This document shows, piece by piece, positions 1 to 12,103 of a stretch of 64,000 bases of DNA. How positions within the stretch are numbered: position 1 is the stretch's first letter; each line of letters begins with the position of its first letter. Position numbers and translations under genes: made by a program. The notes beneath the pieces are model-generated. The model was not told the DNA's origin. It saw nothing but the letters and a program-made list of their open reading frames with translations, and made no database searches. Source of the DNA: Euphorbia lathyris (Eukaryota > Streptophyta > Magnoliopsida > Malpighiales > Euphorbiaceae); NCBI RefSeq assembly GCF_963576675.1, contig NC_088915.1:30967501-31031500 (forward strand), given 5' to 3'.

Positions 1-756
1 AAACTTGTGTCAGGAACAATATTCGCACGGGAGAACCAGGACACCATCCCCAATACTGACCTTGTGGCACTTTGGAGCATGGTAAAGGGGCGGCACATGA
101 ATTTAGGGTTTTGGTTTGGCGAGTACGTGAGAGCCTTCCAGCATAAGACCTCCTCCTTGATCTGTTGCGGCAACATTGTCACCCGCATTGCCGAAGCCAT
201 TGGGGTTTTCAAACCGGAAGACAGAAACAAGCTAACTCTTATGAACCACCCAGAAAAAATCGATATGAAGAGCCTTTAGAGTATGTTGTTTGGGAAGCAG
301 GTGAATGGAAAATGGGTCTAGATGAATGACTTTTTGGAAGCCAAAAGACTTGAGACTAAGAAGAGAAAGAAGGAGCCTGCAGTGGTTGTGTTCTCAGAAT
401 TAGATTCTCTCGACTCCGGTGTGAAAGACATCAATTTTTACCAGAAATGCTCAAAGCTCTCCAACGAAGACATTCTCTCGCAATTGAAGGACCTGTTCGA
501 GAAAACCATGGCCAAACAGAAAGAAATTCGAGCGCTTCAGGCTCATAATTCTCAACTGCAAGGAGAGATTGACCTCCTGAAAAACATATGTGTTAAGGAA
601 GAACAAGTGTAAGAGAGTCCTTCTGGTTTGTCTGTCAAGAGCCCAGTAAGAGAAAAATTTGCCTTCACCTTGAACGTGGTTGCCACTCCGAAAGGTGGTA
701 GCACTATCCCTATGAAGGAAAGAAAGGGTGAAACCTCTCTTTCTCCGCAAATATGA
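1..756 (+). pseudogene. Athila-like ORF1 protein, C-terminal part, decayed
   Basis: The reading frame enters the window already open and reads as the C-terminal part of the plant retrotransposon ORF1 family (ATHILA ORF-1 / putative plant transposon protein). The basis is the stretch around NLGFWFGEYVRAFQ and the following acidic and coiled-coil region (LEKTMAKQKEIRALQAHNSQ and on). The same frame runs through in-frame stops at 277-279, 319-321 and 610-612 before ending near 756, so it is broken. The helical, Lys/Glu-rich end is typical of this family's tail. It lies on the same strand as the LTR at 2530-3761, which fits a 3' terminal gene of that element. The N-terminus is outside the window. 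Family recognition is by eye and moderately sure; no function is known. Confidence 0.6.
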
Positions 757-2529
757 AACAACCTGTTTTGCTGTCCTCCTCATGTGGTAACAAATTTAAA
801 CCTCACCTTTTACTTCCTGCTTATTACATGTTTCATGTTAATGTTATGACCTGGCAGCTATTAGATTAACATTGGGGACAATGTTGCATTTTAATTTGGG
901 GGTGGGAAGAGAAAATCTTGTTATATCTGTTGGTTAGAACATGATAAAAAGCCAAAATTGATACAAATTGATGAAATCTACATGCGGTATGGTTGTTAGT
1001 GTGTTGAAATGACCCTGAATGCCCTTATCAACTCTATCTGTTTGTCCAATTTGTTTTTCTGTGCTCTGTATATTTGTTGTGTAAATGCTCTATTCACGAA
1101 CAACATGTTCCATTTTTTTTTTCTCTCAGTCCCCCTTTATGTTTGAATAGCGGCAGAATGAACTGTATGAAACCTTCAATTGCCAGTCTTTGATTGCATG
1201 CTTGTACCTTAGATTGTTTTTGTATGGTGAACCTAGGGATAATCCAATCTTCAAATGAATGAAGTTCTAAGAATTTTTAAAGTTTTAAATTAACAATTCA
1301 TTTAAAGAACCTTAAGCCCTAATGCTTGGAAAAGCCCTAAAATGTGAGAACTTGAGCCTTCCATGGCATGAAAATGCATAAATTCTTTGTGAGAGGGCTA
1401 GTACATTGTATATTAAGTAGATTTTGCTTTGGTTGCCTAGTCAAAGGGTAAAATTTTGGATAAACATAGGATGAAAAAGGCATTTAGATGCCAATGTCAC
1501 TCCACAAACAGCCTACCCGTGCATTGCACTCAAATTTTTAGGTTAGCCAACTTGAGCCTGAACCTATTCTTTCTGAAGCACTATTAAAAAAGAGCCAATT
1601 CCCCTCACTTTGACCCCAAAACACCTTAAGAATTGTCTCATGCCTATAAACAGGTTGCTCTGTTAAAGAAAATATCTGTTTGAGAATAAAAGGATGCACA
1701 GATAAATCTGTAAGGGGATGATAAGTGAGAGAAAATAGTTCAGTGAAGGCACACTCCGAGTTGTGTCTTTGCATTTCATAACATATAATTCGTATTTTAA
1801 AACCTGAAATGAACTGTGGGAGGGTTATTTGACATTATGCTTAAAGAATAGATTGGCCAAGGAAGGAAACTGGTTGTGCCTAGTGTTTAGGATGGGGCAG
1901 AGATTCAAAGTGTTTAGAACTAAGTATGAGTAAACATGAGATAAAACTTTTACACTTAAAGAGCATTTCACATTCATACATTGCCTCAACCTAACATTAC
2001 AACCACCATTCAAGTCCTTTTGACTATGTTTTGAAATCTTTTTCCATTAAGACAAGGCCAATTAGCAAAACCATAAGTTAATGATACATGTACTATGCTG
2101 AAGCGTGAAGTTCCATTCCCAACTTTGAGGCAACAAAGGAGCATCTGAGAGTGAGTGAAACTTTTGTACTATGTGAGAAGCTTAGGGTGAGCATGTTGTT
2201 TAAATGAATATTGACGTTCAACTTCAAGTTTTAAGGAATTTCCTGAATAAGAATGCATGTTTTTGATATGGTCTATCCACATATCTATCTAGCTCATGTG
2301 TGTAATCAAAGGATGGGTTAATTGAAAGTGGAGTCAATTATGTTGCTATTCGTCTTATTTTCCTTTTGCTCACTGTCTTTTCTTCCCTGATCCCCATTCT
2401 TGTGTTGTTCCACTATATTGTTAGTATGTTGAACTCAGTCCTTTTCTATCCTCTTCATTTGTCTTTTCTATAGTGTTGTTTTTTCCCTTTTTTTGCTTGA
2501 GGACAAGCAAAGATCAATTTGGGGGTATT
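757..2529 (+). other. 3' non-coding interior of the Athila-like element with two polypurine-like tracts
   Basis: No gene is seen. A first G-rich tract (TTTGGGGGTGGGAAG) lies at 895-909 after a GGGGACAATG motif. A second (TTTGGGGGTATT) lies at 2518-2529, directly before the LTR start and after the phrase TTGAGGACAAGCAAAGATC that commonly precedes the 3' LTR of Athila and Tat-type elements. The second tract is the likely plus-strand primer. The 1.6 kb between them is AT-rich without open frames of note. Confidence 0.6.
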
Positions 2530-3761
2530 TGATGGGTTCATACTTGGCCCTAATAAACATACCGTGTTTCATTAAAAAGGGGATAATTGGGCTAATTAAA
2601 TATATAAAATATGGACTAAAAGGCTTTTTGTGTAGATCTTTAAATGACAAGACGAAACAGCTGTCATGCAGCCTGTTTTGCAGGAGAAAAGTAGAAGAAG
2701 ACCCATCAGACTGATGGGTAAAGGTGAGAACCGATGAGGACGGCAGAACAGGGAGGCGGTAGCAGGGATGGACTAAGCAACATGATTAAAAATTCAGGAC
2801 CTTGAGTGTTCAAGTGTCCAAAGTCAACACCAATTTATGAAGAACAATTTTACTTTTTTTGAACAATCTACTTTTGTAATAATCTTTTTCTCTTTTGTGC
2901 CTTTCCTCCTTATTTATAGCGGACATGTAGGAGGAGGAAAAGGGGTACCTTTTTGGATAATTTGAGAGAGCCAAAGCTTCGTCTCTTGAAGGAGAACTCT
3001 TTGATACTTTAACCTAACTCCATTGGTGAGGAGTTATTGCATATTTTGTGGCTGTTCATTCTGTACTATGAGTGAGTAGTCAATTTAATGAACTAAGCCA
3101 GCTAAGGGCTGGAGCTGTAAGTTTTCTTAGCTTATTTATGAATGAATGTGGTTTATACCTTGGGTGTTTAATGATGCTTTTCATGTATGTTTCATTAACT
3201 GCTATCTAAGTGTTTATGAATGATGGGAGACTGCTTTCATATTCACGTATCTATCATTGAACATGTAAAACCAGAAATAGAAATATAATGGTTTTATATC
3301 AAGGGTTTTCTGAAAATGAAATGCTGCTTAGAGCCACTTTTGGGGACGCTTGAATGTGTAGTATATCTTAGAATCTCAAGAACACATGAGAGTTGACTTG
3401 GGTGAGCTTAAAGTAGAGACCTTGACCACATCATATTACATTCATGAATAAATAGGCAAAAGTTATACTGCAAGCTCCCTGTTCATGCTAGGCTTAGCTT
3501 GTTCCACCTTTTTATCGTGATAAATCATTGTTTTTTGAACGCATTCTCTGAAGATCTGTTACTTATAAGTTATTCTAATCAAACCATATGAAACTCATTT
3601 CCAACTAAAAGAAAGAAGTTACTGTTACTCCGAACACCCTCTTCTATAAAGTTTTTCTGCTAATTAAAATTATTCATCAATCCCTGAGGAGAACGATACT
3701 CTACTTACTGAGATATTACTTGTACCTAGTGCACTTGCTAGAGTCTACTTTTAGGACAACA
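2530..3761 (+). mobile_element. 3' LTR of an Athila-like Ty3/gypsy retrotransposon
   Basis: The LTR starts TGATGGGTTC right after the polypurine tract and ends GGACAACA, giving TG...CA termini over 1232 bp. Its last 100 bp carry the CTGAGGAGAACGATACTC phrase and the AGTGCACTTGC phrase common near the 3' end of such plant LTRs. The next five bases are ATGAC, the expected target-site duplication; its partner lies outside the window. Confidence 0.7.
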
Positions 3762-3945
3762 ATGACCGAGAAGACAATTTGATGAATTATTTCTCAAATT
3801 GACCCAATTTATCAACGTTAGGGGTAAAATTGCTCTTGGCTTCCAACGTTAGGATAAAATTGCACCATTTTAGACGTTAGAGGTAAAATTGCTTCTGACC
3901 TAAAATCTTAGGGGTATTTTTGCACCTTAACCCCCCTTTTTTTAT
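3762..3945 (+). repeat. Dispersed GTTAGGGGTAAAATTGC repeat, copy 1
   Basis: After ACCGAGAAGACAATTTG the block repeats a short unit (GTTAGGGGTAAAATTGC and variants) about four times. The reverse complement of the same block stands at about 23500-23630, so it is a dispersed repeat. The Athila-like LTR ends exactly at its edge, so that element probably inserted into it. Confidence 0.7.
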
Positions 3946-4515
3946 AGTGTCTCGATTTATGATTTTCAGTGTAATTTAATTGTGATGATTTTTCAGATGC
4001 CTTTACGTAAGTATTTCTATGAACTCTTTTTTTTATCGATTCTATGAACTCTTGTTATTTTGTTTTTTTATCGTCTCTTTTTATCATTTGGAATTTTGTT
4101 ATTTATGGCTAAGTTTAAATTCATGTAAACACATGAGTAAAATAGATTGAGTGTCATGGAATAAAGAAAACGCAATTTTTTAGTTGGTAAGTTTTTTGTA
4201 CAAATTTCAGATTTATTTATTACTACAGATTTATTATATATAGATGCTAGAGATATATATACATATATTCTTATGCTTTTATAAATAACGGTATCGTTAT
4301 TATATACACAGTTGTTGACTAAAGTGTTTCTAGTTTGAGCTAAACTTTGGAGGTAAAATTAATTATATATTTTCATAAGTGTGTATTTATTAAACTAAAT
4401 TAATGTTGATGCTAAAATTCTATGTATGGGAGTGAAGCTCATTAATCTTTTACTGTTCAGTTTTTCCTAATGTGAAAGACACGGTTGACACAAAGTTAAT
4501 CACTTAAGTATTAAT
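3946..4515. other. AT-rich spacer, no gene seen
   Basis: Only AT-rich sequence with short T and A runs; no supported open frame, splice structure or repeat boundary was found. Confidence 0.6.
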
Positions 4516-4784
4516 TAGGGCCGGTCTTGAATATTTAGGGGCCCTAGGCAAAATAAGCAATAAAGGTTCTTTGATATAAAATTTACTAATTAAAGTGTAA
4601 AAGTTGGATAGGCTTTTTAATTTTTTTTTTATCAATAGACTTTAAAAAAAAATTTAAGTTGGATATCACTATCTATATTAAAAAAAATTAACGTTCATAT
4701 ATACATGTAACAAAAAAAATAGGCCCCCTCTAGCCCTGGACCTTATGCCGGCACACCCCGGGCCTAGGCCCAAAGCCGGCCCTG
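4516..4784. mobile_element. hAT-type MITE, 269 bp
   Basis: The ends are TAGGGCCGGTCTTGA and, on the other strand, CAGGGCCGGCTTTGG, a short terminal inverted repeat of the hAT kind. The element is flanked by a perfect 8-bp target-site duplication GTATTAAT (4508-4515 and 4785-4792), the length expected for hAT. It has no coding capacity. Confidence 0.85.
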
Positions 4785-5565
4785 GTATTAATACACGAAA
4801 ATTTGAAAGATGGAGGGCCTCAAAATGTCTATTGTTTAAATGATTGAAAACAATGACTATATTTAATTTAAATATTTACCTATTTGAGAAACATTATTTT
4901 TCAAAATTCTCTTTTGAGAGCGAACTTCCATCAACTTGTTTTTCCGATTAATCCTTGCAAGATGACTTTGTAATTTTTTAGTGTCATTGGATATGAGATG
5001 TTGATTACTTGATGTCATCTGATCAGAACATGTATCCTTAAAATCAATAATGAGTAGCATGTGACTGATACTATGATTAAAATTCAAATTAAAGAAACAA
5101 AAGATTAAAAAAAATACATGATTAATATTAAAAGGAAAAAAAATAATGGATTCGCATCATTCAGAGAAAGGATACTGAAACTAAAAATTAATTGACAAAG
5201 TTAAGAAAAAATAATTAATATTGACATTAAATTTAAAAATTATAAAAGGAATAAACCCATAAATATTTACCAAATATGAAGAAGCTCACCGAACAATAGA
5301 AAGAAAGTGAGATGAATGGAAAAGTTTAGGAATAACTGAGTGGTATAATTATGTATATGCAAGAGTTTGCTATTGTATTTATTTTAACACTCACATAAAC
5401 CAATATACTATAATATATAATTTTAGCTTATGATTTCCGTCCAGAAAAACATCTAAGTTATTAAAGTGAGTTGAAACACATTCTTGGGTAGATGTCTATT
5501 ACAGTGCTAGTACAACTATATTTAATAAAATATTTAATAATTTGATATATATATATATATATATA
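4785..5565. other. AT-rich spacer ending in a TA microsatellite
   Basis: No gene is supported; the minus-strand open frame at 4863-5087 looks random. The segment ends in an (AT)n run at about 5545-5565, which is the insertion site of MULE-1. Confidence 0.6.
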
Positions 5566-5909
5566 GGGGTGAGATCCAGCGTGACAAGGGCTTAAGTTGT
5601 GACAATAAGCTTATTGTGTGACACAACAAAACTACGTCGTTTTGGCAATAAAATTCAAACAAAAAACACGCGTCAATTCTCCTTTGTTCTTCACAGGAAA
5701 AACGCACGAATCAAACTCATTCTTCAACATTCTTGATCGATTTTCTTCTCTCACAATCATCGATCGATTTCTAATCTGAGATTAAACTCTGATTTTCTTC
5801 TCCGTTGAATTATCGATCGATTTCCTACTATCAACATTACTGATCGATTCTCTTCACATCAACATTATCGATTGATTTCTCATCTGTATTCATGTAATTC
5901 AATCTGAAT

Positions 5910-8900
5910 ATGGAATACGAACAACAAAATATGGAATCTGAAGACAACAATCAGTGCAATATGGCACAGACCACAACATCATCTCTAGGTATTTTGCTTA
6001 TATCTGATATATATGGATTTGTTGATTATATCTCCAGGTATTTTGCTTATATCTGAATTATCGATTGATTTCTCATCTGTATACATTTATCTGATATATA
6101 TGGATTTGTTGATAATAGATTTATCTGAAATTTATCTGATATATATGGATTTCTTGATAATAGTTGTTCTAAACTTATTCTCAGACTTGATAATAGCTTT
6201 CTTACACTAATGAGCAAACAAAAACTGTACTGTAAATTCAAACAAATTGTAATTCTTGTTCCATATGAATATATCATTTATTTCATATAAATATATCATT
6301 TGTTCCATATTAATATACTAATTATTCCGAACTAATGTACCATTTGTTCAAAGTACATATTTGTCCTAATCTCAACTCTCTTACCTGTTTTGTAGATTTG
6401 CTTTCGCCTAGTTACTCTTCTACTGCAATTGTACCTTACACACCAGAAGTAATCACAAGACTCAACCCTAACGGAACAAAAATATGGATTCCTAATTGTT
6501 CAAATGAGTTAAAACCTGCTCTTGGAATGATATTTGAGAATTATAATAAAGCTCAAGAATTCTACAAATCATATGCATGTGCTGCTGGATTTAATAGTAG
6601 GATATCAACTTCAAGAAATAAACAAGGTGTTATAAAAGAACAATTTTTTGTATGCAATAAAGAAGGTTACAAATATCACAAAAGAAAAGCAACATCCAGT
6701 GATATAAAAACCAGAAAAATGACACTCAGTCGCGTAGGATGCAGTGCTAAAATGATTATCAAACTTTCTGACAATGGAAACTATGAAGTGACACAGTTTA
6801 AAGAAGAACATAATCATCTTCTATACACTCCAGGATGTGTACAATATCAAAAAGAGGGCAGGAACATGAACCTTCTACTGAAAAAGATGGTAGTTAATAA
6901 CGCAAAGGTAAAAAAATCTTCTTCATAATAGTTATGCATTATAAATAAAGTATTCTGTTTACTTGTAGAATTTTACTCATTTCATCTAAAAATAAATAAA
7001 TTCTGATTTGGTTGAACAGATGAATGTTGGTCCTTTAAGAACTTATAGACAAGCAAAGGAACTTTATGGAGGATATGAAAATATTGGTGCATCGAAGATA
7101 GATTTTAAAAACTTCCAGAGAGACTTGAAAGCATATATTAAGGATTCAGATGCACAAATGTTTGTAGATAATTTTCAGAAAAAAAAGGAGTTATGGAGTG
7201 CATTATTTTTCGAATTTGAAGTAGATCAAGAAGGCAGACTCTGTAGAGCTTTATGGGCAGATCCTGTGTGTATCAAAAACTATGCTCTTTATGGTGATAT
7301 GGTCTCATTTGACACAACATATAGCACAAACAGGTACTACATAATAATCTTTGGCATAAAATTATTGCTTTCTGCCATTAATATACTGATTTTGAAACAC
7401 AAAAATTGTATCATGTTCTTCAAACAGAAAACTTATTTTTATGTTACAATGAACAGGTATAATATGATATTTGGACCATTTACTGGGGTTGAAAACCATA
7501 AAAAATGTATTACATTTGCATCGTGTTTCGTGGCTAACAAGATATTGCATCATTTGAGTGGGTTTTTAAAACATTTCTGAAAGCAATGGACAACAATGAG
7601 CCGACTTGCTTGATAACAGACCAAGATCCAGCAATGATAGTTGCAATAAAAAATGTTTTTAAAAAAACAGAACATAGATTTTGCATGTGGCACATTATGA
7701 AGAAGATGTCAGACAAAATAGGTACGAAAAATAATTCTATACTATTTATTTTCTATTGTCTCATTCAATAAATACAATGTTCAAACATAATACATGTGTT
7801 GTTCCATATGAATACATAAAATGTTCCAAAATGATATATGTGTTGTTCAATACACATACATTAATTGTATTCTAAACTCTTTTCTTACAAATACAGGAAG
7901 ACAAATAATGCAAGAAACAGATTTTATTACAAAGATAAATTCTTGCGTGTGGAGTGTAGATTGGAACCAGAAGAGTTTGAACAAAAATGGATGGAAATTA
8001 TTTTAGAATTCAATTTACAAGAACATGGATGGCTGAAACACATGTATGATATAAGATCAACATGGATTCCTGCTTATTTCAGAGACTCATTCCTAGCGGG
8101 CTTAATGAGAACAACCTCAAGGTCAGAAAGTGAAAATCACTTCTTCACTTCTTTCACAAAAAGTCATTTAACTCTCATTGAATTCCTCCTCCGGTTTGAG
8201 GGTGCAATGGAAGCACAAAGACATGCACAAGGAAAAAATGACAATGATTCTAAACACTCAATACCTATGACTTAAACACTAATTCCTATCGAAAAGCATG
8301 GATCAGAAGTATTTACAAGAACAATCTTCTATGAATTTCAAAAACAAGTGATAGATGCTTCATTTAAATGTGGCGTTGATGATATACAGAAACACACTGA
8401 CAAATGCAGAATCGCTGTAAGAGAAAAAGGTTAAAAAAAACATATCAGGTTGTTTATAATACAGACAACAGTGACACAACATGTTTGTGCAAGATGTTCA
8501 ATAGAGCAGGAATTCCCTGTAGACATATGGTACTCGTATGGAAGGATAGGATGCTGGAAAAAATTCCTGATCAGTATGTGCTAAACAGATGGAAAATATT
8601 ACCAGAGATAACATTGCAAAATAATGTTATAGAGGAATGTGCTAGAACAATGGGAAAGAAAATAATGTTGAATAACTTATGGAGTGAGATTCACATGACT
8701 GTGTGTTTGGCTGAAGGGGATGAAGAGGACATAAATAATCTCACAAGAAACATTCAAACATTGAGGACAGGGCTGGAAGCAAAGAAAAGAAAGAACATCA
8801 ACAATTCTACTAAAATTCAAGACATAGAGATGTTGGTTGGAACAAGTCGGCCCTCTGAAGTTCTAATCAAAGAACCTAAAATTTCTAAAAACAAAGGAAC

Positions 8901-9051
8901 TGGGATTCAGCTTACAAACAGTGAGAAAAGATTGAAGGGAGAAAAAGAGAAAGCAATTGAACAATCACAAAAAAAACAAAGGATGTGCAAAGGATGTCAC
9001 CAATTGTGCAACCATGACATTAGAAACTGCCCAGAAAAAGCAAAGAGATAA
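5910..9051 (+). pseudogene. FAR1/MULE-type transposase, decayed
   Basis: Exons follow GT/AG sites: 5910-5988, 6396-6907, 7020-7333, 7457-7721, 7897 onward. The first exons give a FAR1 DNA-binding domain (FYKSYACAAGF, the RVGCSAKM cysteine, EEHNH). Next come the MULE transposase core, with a candidate first Asp in VSFDTTYSTNRY and a second in LITDQDPAM followed by FCMWHIM, and the conserved WIPAYFRDSFLAGLMRTTSR stretch. A SWIM zinc finger (CLCKMF...PCRHM) and a C-terminal zinc knuckle (CKGCHQLCNHDIRNC) close it. Lesions: a frame change near 7540, another near 7955, an in-frame TAA at 8273-8275 and a frame change plus stop near 8430. It would bind the element ends and cut them; this copy is probably inactive. 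Intron 6908-7019 and others join in phase. Confidence 0.85.
6236..6360 (+). repeat. Intronic TTGTTCC motif cluster
   Basis: Four to five diverged copies of a 20-23-bp unit of the form TTGTTCCATATGAATATATC lie in the first transposase intron. The same motif, in the same orientation, recurs at about 7770-7860, 10640-11940, 13560-13630 and 17205-17355 within MULE-1. Confidence 0.65.
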
Positions 9052-9198
9052 GGTAAAATCCCTATATCTAAACTTTCTTTACTCTAACAGTATATTTTGT
9101 TATTTGACTTCACTTTGAAACCTGTGATTTTTTTTGGAACAACTTGTTATTATATGTCTTGATAATACATTTCTTACAAAGATCAAATAAGATCATTA

Positions 9199-9480
9199 TT
9201 GCGACCTAAAACATCATTGTTACATTGCTCAGTCTTGTGTTTCAGATTCTTCTTCACTTCCTTCAGCTTCTCCTTCAAATCCACTTTCTTCTACTCTCGT
9301 TTCAGAATAAAACACATCACGGACACACAAAATAAAAACATAAAAGCGTTTATGCCCTTCAGCTTCACCATGATGCAATCAACATTCCCCTCCATAAACG
9401 TTTCCTCCATATCAACAATGACATTAAAAAGTTCATCAGTAATATAACTACCTGCTTTACGTACTGAACCTGTGTGTTAA
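9199..9480 (-). pseudogene. Dead duplicate of the small coiled-coil gene at 9638-9982
   Basis: Translated in matching frames, this block parallels 9672-9930 along most of its length (for example the antisense reading SFSFKSTFFYSRFRIKH against SSSFNSTFSSIPFSMKD). It therefore arose by duplication of about 450-500 bp. On the minus strand its frame is interrupted and the Ser-rich start is lost, while the neighbouring copy remains open. Confidence 0.65.
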
Positions 9481-9637
9481 TTTCAAATAACATATATTTA
9501 CACTAACAATATATGAACATCAATAATATATAGCAGTATAAAAAATATATCATTAAATAAAAAAAATATACAAACATAAACATAAAAAACATAAAAACAT
9601 AAAAATATAAACAATTGTTCACAATTAAAAAAAAACA

Positions 9638-9982
9638 TTAAATAAAATCATTATCAGGACCCATAATATCATTGTTATATTTCTTAATCTGGTCCTTCAG
9701 ATTCTTCTTCACTTCCTCCAGCTCCTCCTTCAACTCCACTTTCTCCTCCATTCCTTTCTCAATGAAAGACATCATTGAGTCACAAAATAAAGACATGAAA
9801 ACCTTCATGCCCTTCAGCTTCTTTATGATGTCGTCAATATCCCCTTCCATAAAAGTTTCCTCCATATCTTCAATAACTTTAAAAAGCTCATCAGGAATTT
9901 CACTCCGTTCATTACGTACTAAAGGTTCAACAGGAGATGAAGACCTCGTTCTCTTAGACGAACTCGAACTGCTTCCTGACAT
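9638..9982 (-). CDS. Small Ser-rich coiled-coil protein of MULE-1 (114 aa)
   Basis: I do not recognise a family. The frame is intact: a Ser-rich, positively charged N-terminus (MSGSSSSSSKRTRSSSP) is followed by an acidic and then Lys/Glu-rich helical stretch from about residue 30 (EELEEVKKNLKDQIKKYN), which should form a coiled coil. The ATG at 9982 lies 55 bp below a good minus-strand TATA box (TATAAATAG, 10037-10045), so the gene has its own promoter. It sits between the transposase and ULP gene of MULE-1, reads convergently with the transposase, and has a decayed duplicate at 9199-9480. A role in transposition or in partnering the ULP protein is only a guess. Alternatively it could be a leftover exon of a longer gene, but the TATA-ATG spacing argues for independence. 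Confidence 0.6.
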   Translation of the reverse strand: MSGSSSSSSKRTRSSSPVEPLVRNERSEIPDELFKVIEDMEETFMEGDIDDIIKKLKGMKVFMSLFCDSMMSFIEKGMEEKVELKEELEEVKKNLKDQIKKYNNDIMGPDNDFI

Positions 9983-10036
9983 CTTTGCTACAATTCAACT
10001 TCTACTAAAAAAATACGATCAATAAAGAGAGCAATA

Positions 10037-10045
10037 CTATTTATA
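10037..10045 (-). promoter_or_regulatory. TATA box of the small coiled-coil gene
   Basis: TATAAATAG on the minus strand, 55 bp upstream of the ATG at 9982; position and sequence fit a plant TATA box. Confidence 0.55.
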
Positions 10046-10559
10046 GAATTTTATTTAGTCTCTTCAACTTCATACTATCAAACACGCTTTCTTTCATTCA
10101 AATGATTATCTATTGGGAAACTCAGAAGCTTTTAATAATTTAGACTCTTCAAATTCTACTTTTCCTCCAATGAAACACGGTTTTTCATTCAAAATAAATG
10201 TATATTGGGAATCTCAACAGTATTAAGAATATTACGTACATGAATATATTTATTAAATGCAAACTAAATTAAAACTGTGAATCAGTCTCTTAAACTATTG
10301 GTATTATTTCCTATATAAATATGTAAATCAGTCTCTTAAACTATTCGTATCAGAATCAATAAGTATTTCCTCATTTATTTATTATTGCAAAGGTAATGAA
10401 TTAAAATCAGATTAAAATAAATCTGTATTCATTTTATTAACAATTAAAACTTTAATGAAACATATATCATGTATTAATTATATTCAAACAAACAATGATT
10501 AGTTATTGATCCCTTATTACTGAAAAAAATGTAACTATATCATTTCATTTTCTATTTTA
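10046..10559. other. AT-rich non-coding part of MULE-1
   Basis: Contains a short imperfect duplication (AATCAGTCTCTTAAACTATT at about 10280 and 10325) and no supported gene. Confidence 0.5.
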
Positions 10560-11930
10560 CAGGGTGAATACTCAAAAGCAAACTTAATGATCAATTGGAT
10601 ATACTCTTATATTCTTCCAACGGTACACGTACTATGTTCCATTCCATGAACTGTATTGTTCAATCCGAATACATATGTTGTTCCGGAATAAATATTACAT
10701 TGTTCCATCAGAATAGTTACATTCTTTTTATTTCCTCTAATGTGATCTAAACTCATTTACCATTACAACATAATTAGAACTATGTTCCAACTCAATTTTT
10801 TAATAAAATGATGTTTATTAAATGACTAATGTATATAAGGTGGTTGTGAGTGTGAACCATTGGATATGCTCTTATATTGATCCAAACGTATACATAAATT
10901 GTACAAATTCTTTAATATAACTATATCATTTGTTACAACTTAATGTACAATTAAGTGATTGTGAGTATTGAAAAATGTTGTATACTGAATTCTACCAAAT
11001 TATACCACTTGTTCCATGTAACTATATCATTTGTTCTGAAATAATCAACCATTTGTTCCATTCCATAAACTGTATTGTTCAATCCGAATACATATGTTGT
11101 TCCAGAATAAACATTACATTGTTCCATCAGAAATAGTTACATTCTTTTTATTTGCTGTAATGTGATCTAAACTCATTTCCCATTACAACAAAATTAGTAC
11201 TATGTTCCAACACAAATTGTTTAATAAAATGATGTTTATTAAATGGCTAATGTATATAAGGTGGTTGTGAGTGTGAACCATTGGATATGCTCTTATATTA
11301 ATCCAAAGGTATACATAAATTGTACAAATGCTTTAATAAAACTATATCATTTGTTCCAACTTAATGTACCATTAAGTGGTTGTGAGTATTGAAAAATGTT
11401 GTATACTGAATTCTATCAAATTGTACCACTTGTTCCATGTAACTATATCATTTGTTCCGAAATAATGAACCATTTGTTCCATTCCATGAACTGTATTGTT
11501 CAATCCGATTACATATGTTGTTCCGGAATAAATATTACGTTGATCAATAAAAAATATTTACATTCTTTTTATTTACTATAATGTGATCTAAAATCATTTA
11601 CTATTCAAATATAATTAGTACTATGTTCCAACACAATTTGTTTAATCAAATGATGTTTTATTAAATGGATGATATATATAAAGTGGTTGTGAGTATGAAC
11701 CATTGTATATGCTTTTATATTGATCCAAAAGTATACATAAATTGTACAAATTGTTTAATATAACTATAACATTTGTTCCAACTTAATGTACCATTAAGTG
11801 GTTGTGAGTATTGAAAAAGGATGTGGAAAAATTCTACAAAATTTTACGACTTGTTCAATGTAATTATATAGTTTGTTCCGAATTAATATACCATTTGTTC
11901 AAAATAAATATAACGTCTGTTCCAAATGAA
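10560..11930 (+). repeat. 420-bp tandem repeat array, about three copies
   Basis: The phrase TCCATTCCATGAACTGTATT recurs near 10639, 11059 and 11479, and ACCATTGGATATGCTC near 10857, 11277 and (variant) 11698, giving a period of about 420 bp. Each unit contains several TTGTTCC motifs with following AATAnATA. The array lies in the middle of MULE-1 between two convergent gene sets and has no coding capacity. Confidence 0.85.
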
Positions 11931-12103
11931 TTATATATGCTAAATATTGAATAAATTGACATCTGTTAAGAATAAACCAACATAATTTGAAAAACCTTTT
12001 TAAATATAAAATTTTATATACAAATTCTAAAGTATATTTACAAATTTTAAAATATATTTAAAAATTTAACATAAAAAATATGTTATTCTAAATTTAATCC
12101 AGC

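Noticed and set aside
1538..2714. Short frames in the retrotransposon interior and LTR
   Set aside because: Low length, no domain, and located in the 3' non-coding region or LTR.
6013..6277. Leu/Ile-rich short frames on both strands
   Set aside because: They come from repeated ATATATGGATTTGTTGAT text in an intron.
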